A stretch of DNA of 64,000 nucleotides, taken from contig CADCXD010000004.1 of assembly GCA_902806575.1 (NCBI GenBank), positions 4,030,001-4,094,000 of the forward strand. Direction: 5' to 3'. This DNA comes from Jackrogersella multiformis (Eukaryota > Ascomycota > Sordariomycetes > Xylariales > Hypoxylaceae). Made by a program: the position numbers and the translations under genes. Shown piece after piece: positions 52,954 to 60,744 of the stretch (position 1 is the stretch's first letter; every line of letters begins with the position of its first letter). A model generated the notes under the pieces. That model was not told where the DNA came from, made no database searches, and saw only the letters and a list, made by a program, of their open reading frames with translations.

Positions 52954-54318
52954 CTACGCATAGTGGTTCTGTACTTTCAAGCCCTTGAATTCGAAAGACG
53001 TCCCCTCACGCTTCTCTAGAACGTTCTTGTAGTGGACGTCCTTAACTCGTGCGCGGACATACTCGGTTCCAGAAACTACTGGCTTCTGGGGGTCTTTGTC
53101 CTCCGGGGGGATAAGGCCAAGACGATCCAGTAGAGGCGATGGGACCGTCTTCATGGAGGTGAGAGCGCCGGGCCTGCTAAAGTAGAGTAAGCCGAGGCGT
53201 GGGATTTCGATCTGATCTTTCGGCGGTGTGACGACGCGGTGAATGGTGGACTTTATGAAGCCTAGGTATATGCTCCTATTAGTCGGGGATGTTATTACCC
53301 AATTTGAGGCTGGGACGTACCGTTGGTAAGAAACGACAATGTGTCTGCCGCGTTGCAGGTGACTGAAGTTCACAGGGTTAATAACCAACCTAGCTATTAT
53401 GAATCACGATCCTCGTGATGAGCAACGGGGGATAAAGTAAGGAGAACAGCGATGAGCAAGGTCGTCTAGAATTTGACTTACTGCCGCCATCTACGGGGAT
53501 AACATATTTCCATTCGCCTTCTGGAGTGCGGATCTGTAACCCGGCGATATGCTGAGAGAATAGCAGCGTTAAGCTGCCGAAGTCGGTGTGACCTCCTTTA
53601 GAGTAGGCCTGGACTTTGTCCCAATCCTCTTGGCTTCTGACATTGTACAACATGTAGCGGAAGTGGTCGTCGGACTCCTCGTCGTAAGCATGCGCGTCGA
53701 CAAGGTAGTCTTCCGGGAGCTCGAGGATGATGGAAATCAGAACGAAGAGTTTACGGACGACCTTGTCGAATAGCTCTCTATGGAATGACGCGATCTCATC
53801 CCAGTTCTGTTCCACCACTCTATGCTTTCCCACCTTGGAGTAGGTCGGAGTAGCCTTAGGGATGTTCAACTGTCATACCATGAGCCTAGCATTGACAGAT
53901 CAGGGGCTATGCGTACCATCTCCACGTTTTCTTTAATTCCCGTGTCGCCAATCCATCGCGAATTTTCTCTATATCCGAAATACTCACCTTCAGCAAAGTT
54001 GCAGGGAAACCTTCGCTTTTCCTCCAGCGGTTCTTTGAAGAAGGCATTCCCGATGCTGAACTGACGGAGCACACGCTCGTCGTCAATGCCCGTGTTGACT
54101 ACGGACCAGAAACCAACTCTGGTGAGGGCGTCGTAAAGATTATTAGCAAGCTCCTGCTTACCGCCGGGCTCATCAAAGCGTGAGAGGTCAATCTTGGGCA
54201 ATTCCGCCCATTCGAGCTGCTCTGAGGTCTTCTTTGGTCGAGACCATGGCTTCACTAGAACTTTGCCGCCACTCAACTGACCCGCCGCCGCCGGTATTTC
54301 GAGAGCAATAGGAGCCAT
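52954..54318 (-). CDS. 2-oxoglutarate/Fe(II)-dependent dioxygenase (isopenicillin N synthase-like), four exons
   Basis: Non-haem iron oxygenase; such enzymes couple 2-oxoglutarate decarboxylation to hydroxylation, desaturation or ring formation. On the minus strand, exons 54318-53917, 53869-53482, 53362-53321 and 53261-52954 join to 379 residues. The N-terminal DIOX_N domain begins around PKIDLSRF; the C-terminal jelly roll carries the iron ligands His228 and Asp230 (GGHTDFGS) and His285 (STIHRV). The 42-nt third exon encodes CNAADTLSFLTN, which matches the family and fixes these introns. The 2-oxoglutarate Arg is probably Arg299 in RLGLLYFSRP, where the usual Arg-x-Ser reads Arg-Leu-Gly. No signal peptide or membrane segment is seen; cytosolic. 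It is divergent from the MFS gene with an 840-bp gap. Substrate unknown; secondary metabolism or nutrient catabolism are both possible. Confidence 0.92.
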
Positions 54319-55158
54319 TTTTGATTCGTATAACTCTTTTATCCTTTCCCTTTCACAACTCGAATGAATCCAACCCCGTAAGATAGTCTAGCGTAACCAG
54401 CCGCGTCTTATATCCGCTCTGGATATACGCCTACTTGATAACAACACAGTCGTTTCTTACGTTGGCTCTTATCAGCCACGCTGGTTATAGGTGATCTTTC
54501 TATAAGTATAGTCTGTGATTTGTGACCTGATTGGTCGTGTTGCTCTTGAATCAAGAGCGGGGGTAGTTGCGTGCTTGATGTTCTCATCGACCTCATCGTA
54601 GGCGTGCTTAGAAATCTAGTAACGAAATTGGGGTATCCCACGGAACTTCTCAAGAGGTCCCGAAAACTTCGGATGCGCCTCCGTAACGACCAAGTGGTCG
54701 CAGAGGTTAATGAACATATCGACGAGCATCGCCGGAACACGCTCTCCCTACCCGGTTACAGCCATCACCCCCCTCCATACGAGGAGTACGGGTGATAAGA
54801 CGTGACGTTCACTGTTATGGTTCCTTTCGGGAACAACCAACACGGCATAAACCCGAGGGGAGGGGGAGACACTGTCCACCCTGTTACTATTTATTATAAT
54901 ATGACGCGATAACAGAGGTTGTACCTTGGCTGAGTATGGCTAGGCGTCATTAATTTATGACACTCTACTTTTGTCTGTTCTCTGCTCTTTATCTAAAGGC
55001 TTCCGACCTTGAGCTTGGTCAAAGGATTTCCCCCTTTTCCTCTAAGGCAGGAGCTCTCTTGTCTAACCCCCATCTCCGTTCGGCCTGGACGTATTAGAAG
55101 AAAGTTGGCTAACTTTAGTAGTGCGTGATATATATTTCCGGCCTCGACCTGCATCGAT
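54319..55158. promoter_or_regulatory. Divergent promoter region, dioxygenase / MFS
   Basis: 840-bp spacer between two divergent start codons, so it should carry both promoters. It holds a doubtful 74-codon ORF (54571-54795) described separately. An imperfect inverted pair, TTGCTCTTGAATCAAGAGCG, lies at 54540-54559. I recognise no specific transcription factor site with confidence. Confidence 0.5.
54571..54795 (+). CDS. Doubtful small ORF ending in a PPPY motif
   Basis: ATG-initiated frame of 74 codons with ordinary composition in the divergent promoter region. A Leu/Val-rich start (MLDVLIDLIVGVLRNLVTKL), a basic middle (KRSRKLRMRLRN) and a C-terminus ending HHPPPYEEYG. PPxY is the core of WW-domain ligands, which is why I list it. 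I do not recognise a family. No introns are needed. It may be chance, a remnant of a longer gene, or a real small protein. Confidence 0.25.
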   Translation: MLDVLIDLIVGVLRNLVTKLGYPTELLKRSRKLRMRLRNDQVVAEVNEHIDEHRRNTLSLPGYSHHPPPYEEYG

Positions 55159-57125
55159 ATGGCTTCTAGCTCCAGCAAAGTCGATGCTAGAGTTGATGGT
55201 ATAGCAATCTCGGAACGTGAAGACGATTTTGCAATAACAGAAGACCAAGAGTTACCGGGGGATAACTCTGACTTAGAGAGGGCTGTCGTGAGAAAGATAG
55301 ATTTGTGGCTGGTCGGCTTTTACTCGCTAGTTTATGTCTTCAGAGTCATCGATTCAGCCAACTACTCCAACGCAGCCATCATTAATCTCGAGAATGGAAC
55401 GGGGATTAAGAAACAGCTTGGGCTTAGTCCCTCTCAATGGGCGGTATGCAGCACTGGGAGCTTTTCTTTGAGCCCCCTTTTCGGCCTGCTTCGGGAGTAA
55501 AAGACTTCCTAGGCGATCTGACCGATGAGTTCCTGAAGCAGAAATATATTACTATCTCTTGAATATCTCACTCGAAGGAAGAAGTCGTTGCTGACTCTTA
55601 TCATTGAAGTGGACCTTGTCAATCTTCTCCTATAGCTATATGATTTTCGAACCAACAAACACCCTCGCAATGAAAGTATTCTCACCTTCGCGATGGATGT
55701 TTGTCCTCATTCTCGGCTGGGGTATATCTGCCTGCTCATCGTCCACGGCGCAGGATTTTAAAGGTGTAAGCAGATTCTGTAATATGACATAAGGGTATCT
55801 ATCAGGCAGGCAGATGCTAATGTAACACGCTTAGATGATGTGCGTTCGCTTTGCCATCGGCATGGCAGAAGCTGGTTTCTTTCCCGCCGTACTTTACCAC
55901 ATGGCCTTCTGGTATAAGGCCAAGGAGATGCCGCAAAGGATTGCCATCTTTTACTCAGTCGGGCAGCTTTCTCCGGCGGTGAGCGGCCTGCTTGCTTATA
56001 CTATCGGATTCATGGTAGGCTTTTTACTTACTTTATTTGATTTTATTTTATCTTATTTGCCCACTCTAGTATTCATCCTCTCACCTCATCGTCAGCTTCG
56101 AGTTCCTATACGAGGAATGTCATCACTGACGTTGACTGTGATCTAGGATGGACTAGGGGGTCTCGCTGGCTGGCGATGGCTTTTCCTGATCGAAGGCTTG
56201 CCCGCCATCGCCCTCTCGGCCTTAGCGCTGTGGCTTCCGGACTACCCTGAGACGGCTCGGATGCTCACGGACAAGGAGCGGGCCTTTCTCCAAGATCGTC
56301 TTGGGGAAACCGCCCCGACTGGTAGGAAAGGGTATTGGGACTTTGCGTCTCTAAGAAAGCTCGTTCGAGACCCAACCCTCTACACCTTTTCGGTTTACTG
56401 GATTTGCCATGGAATCGGCGGCTTTGGCATAGGGACGGCTCTACCAACTGTCGTTTATGAGCTAGGTTTTACGACGACCTCTAACTCACAGTTGATGAAT
56501 ATTGTAAGGAACCACGTCTACCTCTAGCTCAGTGTCGTGTCTAATGTTCATACCGTAGCCCCCATACGTCTCCGCGTTTCTGTTCCTCAATATCGTGGGC
56601 CATTTCCTACACAAGAAGACCATTAGGCCCTGGACCACCGCCGTGGCAAGTAAGTGCACATACCTACTACTACCTAGGTAGTCTCGAAAGGATGACATTC
56701 CTGGTGCTAAGGTTAACTGATTTACAGTCGAGTCAACAATAATCGTCTGCTATGTCATTCTTTTCACCGTCCATAATGCGGTGGTTAGGTACATTTTCCT
56801 GATCGTCGCCGTCTCGTGCGCAGGTTCTGCCTATCCAGTAATTTGGCCCGAACGTATTCGAGCGCTCGAGGGGACGGTTGCTTCAGGACTTGGTATCGGT
56901 TGGACCAATGCGATGGCTCAGTTTAGCGGCATAGCAGGTCCTCATGTATTCAGTACAGTATTTGGTCCAACGTATCATGTATCGTACGGGATCTGCCTTG
57001 GGTTTCTGAGCGTCGGTATCACATCCATCCTTACTTCATGGCTGCTTGTCAGACGAAAAGATCAGATTCAGGGGAGACGAGTAGAGCAGGCCGAGCAGGC
57101 CCGAGAGGATATAGAGACGGCTTAA
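55159..57125 (+). CDS. MFS transporter, anion:cation symporter (Dal5/Tna1-like) family, six exons
   Basis: Plasma-membrane proton-coupled carrier of a family that moves vitamins, allantoate, carboxylates and similar organic anions. Exons 55159-55443, 55610-55765, 55835-56014, 56147-56503, 56559-56649 and 56728-57125 give 488 residues with no interruption, normal for the family. Five GT-AG introns of 55-166 nt; the first is long for this region but its acceptor restores SQWA-WTLSIFSYSYM exactly. Family landmarks: cytosolic acidic N-terminus, LVYVFRVIDSANYSNAAIINLE in helix 1, MCVRFAIGMAEAGFFPAVLYHMAFWYK, WRWLFLIEGLPAIALSALALW, a cytosolic central loop with LPDYPETARMLTDKERAFLQDRL, and a charged C-terminus. 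About 12 membrane helices are expected. It starts 840 bp from the divergent dioxygenase, which may supply or use its substrate; that is inference. Confidence 0.92.
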
Positions 57126-57275
57126 ATTTATTAAAATGGTGAACGAAGCAATAATAATAAGAAATAAGGAATAAGAAATAGAAATAAGAAATTAATCATC
57201 ATAAGCAGAAATGAATAAGAATTAGATAAAAAAGAGAATTGAAGCATATACACTAAATGTACGATCAATTTATGC
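57126..57275. other. Spacer between MFS gene and tRNA
   Basis: A/G-rich low-complexity sequence (repeated AATAAGAAATA words at about 57148-57190) holding the MFS 3' UTR. No gene. Confidence 0.6.
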
Positions 57276-57280
57276 AAAAA
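57276..57280 (-). terminator. RNA polymerase III terminator of the tRNA gene
   Basis: AAAAA on the + strand is a T5 run on the minus strand, six bases after the discriminator base. T runs of this kind end Pol III transcripts. Confidence 0.8.
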
Positions 57281-57286
57281 GCAGTA

Positions 57287-57392
57287 TGGTCCTAGTGGGG
57301 ATTGAACCCACGACCTATGCATACCTCATATGTTCAATACAGGATTGTATATAAGTATAAGAGCACCATGCTAACCACTGCACCATAGGACC
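57287..57392 (-). tRNA. tRNA gene with intron, probably Ile (anticodon UAU)
   Basis: On the minus strand, GGTCCTA (57392-57386) pairs perfectly with TAGGACC (57294-57288), followed by discriminator A at 57287. The D arm is GTGC-AGTGGTTA-GCAT (internal A box), and the T arm GTGGG-TTCAATC-CCCAC (B box). The anticodon loop reads C-T-TAT-A, giving UAU with U33 and A37, read as Ile for AUA. A 33-nt intron (57323-57355) follows position 37, the normal eukaryotic place. Without it the RNA is 73 nt; CCA is not encoded, as usual for nuclear genes. The anticodon stem is GTGCT/TGCAT, with a G-U pair and a U-U mismatch at 31-39. Isotype is less certain than tRNA identity. Confidence 0.85.
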
Positions 57393-57763
57393 ATATTCAT
57401 CAAGCACTACCAATTCGTGGCACGCTTGGATAATTGTCGGCTGATTGGTTATGTTGATTTATATCCTTATTGTGTATTACTCGTGTGCCAAAGTACCTAG
57501 GTACGTACCTACCTAGGTAGGTAAGCAATTCACGGGCCGTGACTAAGCAAAAAGTTTCTTTATTACCTACCTCATATGTACCTGGTACTTATAAATGTCC
57601 CTAAGGTATTTAAACCCTTTATCTACAGGTATTTATCGCCAACTTTTTATGTATTCTTATTAAAACATTTAAGAATTCGTAATTTTACCAACAATTGAAA
57701 ACTACTTAACCGGAGTACGTAAAGTCGATACATAATACTAACAAGATTATGAGTGCAATGTAC

Positions 57764-57787
57764 GATTTCGATTTCGATTTCGATTCC
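57764..57787. repeat. (CGATTT)n microsatellite
   Basis: About four units of CGATTT followed by a broken unit, in intergenic DNA. Confidence 0.85.
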
Positions 57788-57911
57788 AATCCTGGGAGGA
57801 CACAGTCGTGACTTGTTCTAGACCATTCTCCACGCATCCTTTATAGCTGCAAGCCTACCCTTAGAGGTAGATAATCATGTTGCAATCTTGCGATGTCGAG
57901 AGGGAAGAGGC

Positions 57912-57943
57912 AGCAGGGGAGAGGGGAGAGGGGAGAGAGGGGA
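57912..57943. repeat. (GGGGAGA)n purine tract
   Basis: Purine-only tandem array of GGGGAGA/GGGAGA units. Confidence 0.85.
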
Positions 57944-58057
57944 GCATTGGAAGATTATAAATCACACGTTCGGAAATTCCACAAATTCGGGGCATGCCAC
58001 AGATTCGGAATCTCGCACCGGAGGCCTACCTACATAGTGTATTATTTACGCCACCAA

Positions 58058-58097
58058 CTATCTCCATATCTCCATATCTCCATGTTTCCATGTCTCA
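58058..58097. repeat. (ATCTCCAT)n short tandem repeat
   Basis: Units of TATCTCCA, becoming TGTTTCCA and TGTCTC at the right edge. Confidence 0.8.
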
Positions 58098-58274
58098 GTA
58101 GCCTAGGCTCGCTAGGTTATGAGGTATACTTGCCTAGGCATGTGGGACCTGTCGAATTCGCCATCCGGATATTCTATGGATTTTACACATAAAAAATAAT
58201 AAAAAAAGCTTGAAAGTGAGAGCATAATCACCTGTACCTAGGTAAGTAATAGGTTGTTTCAGGGGGTGGCCACG

Positions 58275-58278
58275 TTAT

Positions 58279-58310
<32 letters not shown>

Positions 58311-58316
58311 TTTACC
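58275..58316. repeat. (ATTTTT)n tract
   Basis: Run of ATTTTT units between GTTATTT and ACCTACC. Confidence 0.85.
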
Positions 58317-58612
58317 TACCTAGGGTAGTCGTGGTTGTTGACGCACCAAGACGTCATCCTATATGATACTTCGAATGATAAATTCGAATTTACCTAGGTA
58401 AATTACGCCTATAAGAGAAGCAGATCCGTCCTCCTCCCAAAAACAACCTGGCTGGGTGTCTTTCCTTAACTTATTTGCATGAAATTCATCCCTTATTACT
58501 CAAACCCTTGACGTGTTGCTTGTCGATATCATTCACCCCATCACCCCATCATCTGGTTTACCTGGGATCTTCAAATAATAGAAGCAATTGAAATTACCTT
58601 AAACATTTCACA

Positions 58613-59823
58613 ATGACGACGAACAAAACCCTTATTTTCAAGAAGGTCCCAACAGGATTTCCGGTGCCAGGCGAGCATCTCGCCGTAGAGGATCGCCCGA
58701 TCAACCTCGATGAGGGTGCCCCTGAAGGGGGTCTAGTCGTCGAGATACTTTACGCTTCCTTCGACCCCTATCTTCGGGGCAAGATGCGTGATGATAAGAT
58801 CAAGTCGTACGCACCAGCCTTCGCCATTGACAGCCCCTTCGTAAATAGCACAGTCGCTCGGGTCCTCAAGTCCGACAGCCCGGATTACAAGGAAGGCGAC
58901 CTCGTCGTCGCCTTCCTCCCCATCGCAGAGTATGCGAAGGTTCCAAACCCCTCGGCGGCACAGGTGCGCAAGATCAACAACCCCCACAACCTTGACCTCG
59001 GGATGTTCCTTGGACCTTTAGGAATGCCTGGCCTGACTGCCTATGCCGGGCTACATAACATTGGGAAGCCCAAGAAGGGAGAAACGGTATTCGTCAGTTC
59101 GGCGGCTGGCGCCGTTGGCCAGGTTGTCGGACTGGTTGCTAAGAACGAGGGGCTGAAAGTCATTGGCTCCGTCGGCTCCGATGAGAAACTAGACTATATT
59201 ACGAAGGAGCTCGGATTCGACGGCGGTTTCAACTACAAGAAGGAGTCGGCATTCGACGCGCTTCCCCGTCTCGCGCCAAACGGTATCGACATTTATTTCG
59301 AGAATGTTGGAGGGGAACAGCTCGATGCCGCCCTCGATAATATGAACGCTCACGGGCGGATTCCAGTTTGCGGAAGTATGTTTACACTGAAGTTCATTAC
59401 CCCCCTTGCCTTGCCCAAGAATACCCCTGAAATCATTACCTTGAGAGAGACAAATGCTAACTTCCATGGTTACAGTGGTGCGATTTATCACTCCCCATAC
59501 TTCAAAAGAAGTCTGATACTTTCTCCGTGCTAACGTACATGCAGATATCGGGATACAACCTGCCGCCTGATCAGAAATATGGCGTCAAGGGGCTCACGCA
59601 GCTCATCTCGAAGCTCCTAACTATGCAAGGGTTTCTTGTCGGGCAACCCGAGTTCGGCCCTGCATTCTTCCAGGAACACCAACAAAAAGTCCAGAAGTGG
59701 ATCGCCGAGGGATCCTTTAAAGCCAAGCTTGACATCACCGAGGGCATTGACAACGCTGCTAAAGGCTTCGTCGGCATGCTCAGAGGCGATAACTTTGGGA
59801 AAGCTGTCCTCAAAATTAGATAA
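58613..59823 (+). CDS. NADPH-dependent alkenal/one double-bond reductase (MDR superfamily, PTGR/CurA-like)
   Basis: Zinc-free medium-chain reductase; relatives reduce the C=C bond of enones and alkenals with NADPH in the cytosol. Exon 1 is 58613-59375 (phase 1), a 2-nt exon is 59476-59477, and the last exon is 59545-59823, total 347 residues, the usual family length. N-terminal GroES-like half with ASFDPYLRGKM, central GPLGMPGLTAYAGL, nucleotide-binding VSSAAGAVGQ near residues 160-170, then DIYFENVGG, GRIPVCG, ISGYN and a C-terminal GFVGMLRGDNFGKAVLKIR. Splicing exon 1 directly to 59545 shifts the frame, and retaining the sequence gives a stop at 59533-59535. Only the TG exon restores CGM-ISGYN as in family members. 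Convergent with the Stu2/Alp14 gene downstream. Confidence 0.9.
59376..59544 (+). other. Two adjacent introns separated by a 2-nt exon
   Basis: Intron A, 59376-59475 (100 nt): donor GTATGT, branch TGCTAAC at 59455-59461, acceptor TTACAG. Exon TG, 59476-59477. Intron B, 59478-59544 (67 nt): donor GTGCGA, branch TGCTAAC at 59528-59534, acceptor TGCAG. The last base of exon 1 (A) plus TG makes the conserved Met codon. All signals are canonical except the somewhat weak intron B donor. Confidence 0.75.
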
Positions 59824-60744
59824 GCTGCCCCGACGTTGGAGGTGTGCGGAAAATCGTACCTGTCTGTAGGATGAGAGGCTCGCTTGCATAGCCACATATC
59901 AAGTTGGTGGTTGAGGGTCAAGTTTCGACAAAGGATAGGTGTTAAATGGAGTAGTAGATGAAAAGCTATTTATTTGTAACTTGAGCCTCAATATCACTGA
60001 CCGCTTCACATTCTTATATCGCTCTGGTATATGCGCGGGCTTTTATACTATTCTGATGGGAGGCTTGACTGGGAATCTATGGAGGCAAGTGAACTCTTGG
60101 AATAGCATCATTATGACGTGTTGGCTATGAGTCTATATCGGCGCGTACTAGAGCAAGATATATATATATAGTAGCAAGTATCGTGAGCACCCCGCCATCT
60201 GCCTCGAGACGCGCGGGAGATGCTCACCGAGAGAACCAACATCAGGAGACAACCGTCCGTTTCCCTATATCTGCTGGTCTTAGCCCATAGCTAACCATAG
60301 TTAGCCCTTAACGTGATTGCTGCCCTAAATATATTGTAGTTTACGGACGATGAAACTTCCATTATTTCAAAACCTGAAGAGCTGATATCACTACCCGGTA
60401 GATCGATGCGGCATGCCACGCAGACATGTTGGACACAGCGGTAGGCCATGATAGAGATTGGGCATTGTCCTCGACTATCGACCAAACAAGGTTGAGACCT
60501 CCCCCTTTTAAACCCCTTTTGTATAAACACACCCCAGCCTCGACTTTGGGGCAATTAAGTCTAACCATAATTATGATGACATTTCCGAACACTTTAGCGG
60601 CCGACGAAAATAAGCTGGGGTATGTAATCCGACGCCGGGAAAATGCACTCGATCAAGCAGACATATCCCTGATCCTTCCTTTCGACTTTCGTCTCCTAAC
60701 AACGCCATTTCATGTTGACAAGACTCCCGGACTCTTTTCCTACT
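59824..60744. other. Convergent intergenic region, reductase / Stu2
   Basis: About 0.9 kb holding the 3' UTRs of two convergent genes. It contains a short (TA)n run at 60158-60169 and a small inverted repeat GCTAACCATAGTTAGC near 60290-60305. ORFs here of up to 110 codons show no family features; the one at 60426-60758 overlaps the end of the Stu2 gene. No gene accepted. Confidence 0.55.

Larger units (their letters stand above)
57393..58612. promoter_or_regulatory. Intergenic region upstream of the reductase
   Basis: 1.2 kb without a credible gene. It holds TACCTAGGTA palindromes at 57494-57503, 57510-57519, 58235-58244 and 58391-58400, and several simple repeats listed separately. The last 200 bp, with CATCACCCCATCATC and AAACATTTCACA just before the ATG, is the likely core promoter and 5' UTR. 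A 99-codon ORF at 57893 overlaps simple repeats and is not accepted. Confidence 0.55.

Noticed and set aside
55444..55500. MFS gene as a pseudogene broken at 55500
   Set aside because: The stop lies inside intron 1; the GT at 55444 and AG at 55609 restore the family sequence.
57893..58192. 99-codon ORF starting MSRGKRQQGRG
   Set aside because: Its start is a purine microsatellite and its middle another simple repeat; no conserved feature.
59478..59535. Reading on after intron A instead of splicing intron B
   Set aside because: Gives CGMVRFITPHTSKEV and a stop, losing the conserved C-terminal 93 residues that are intact just downstream.
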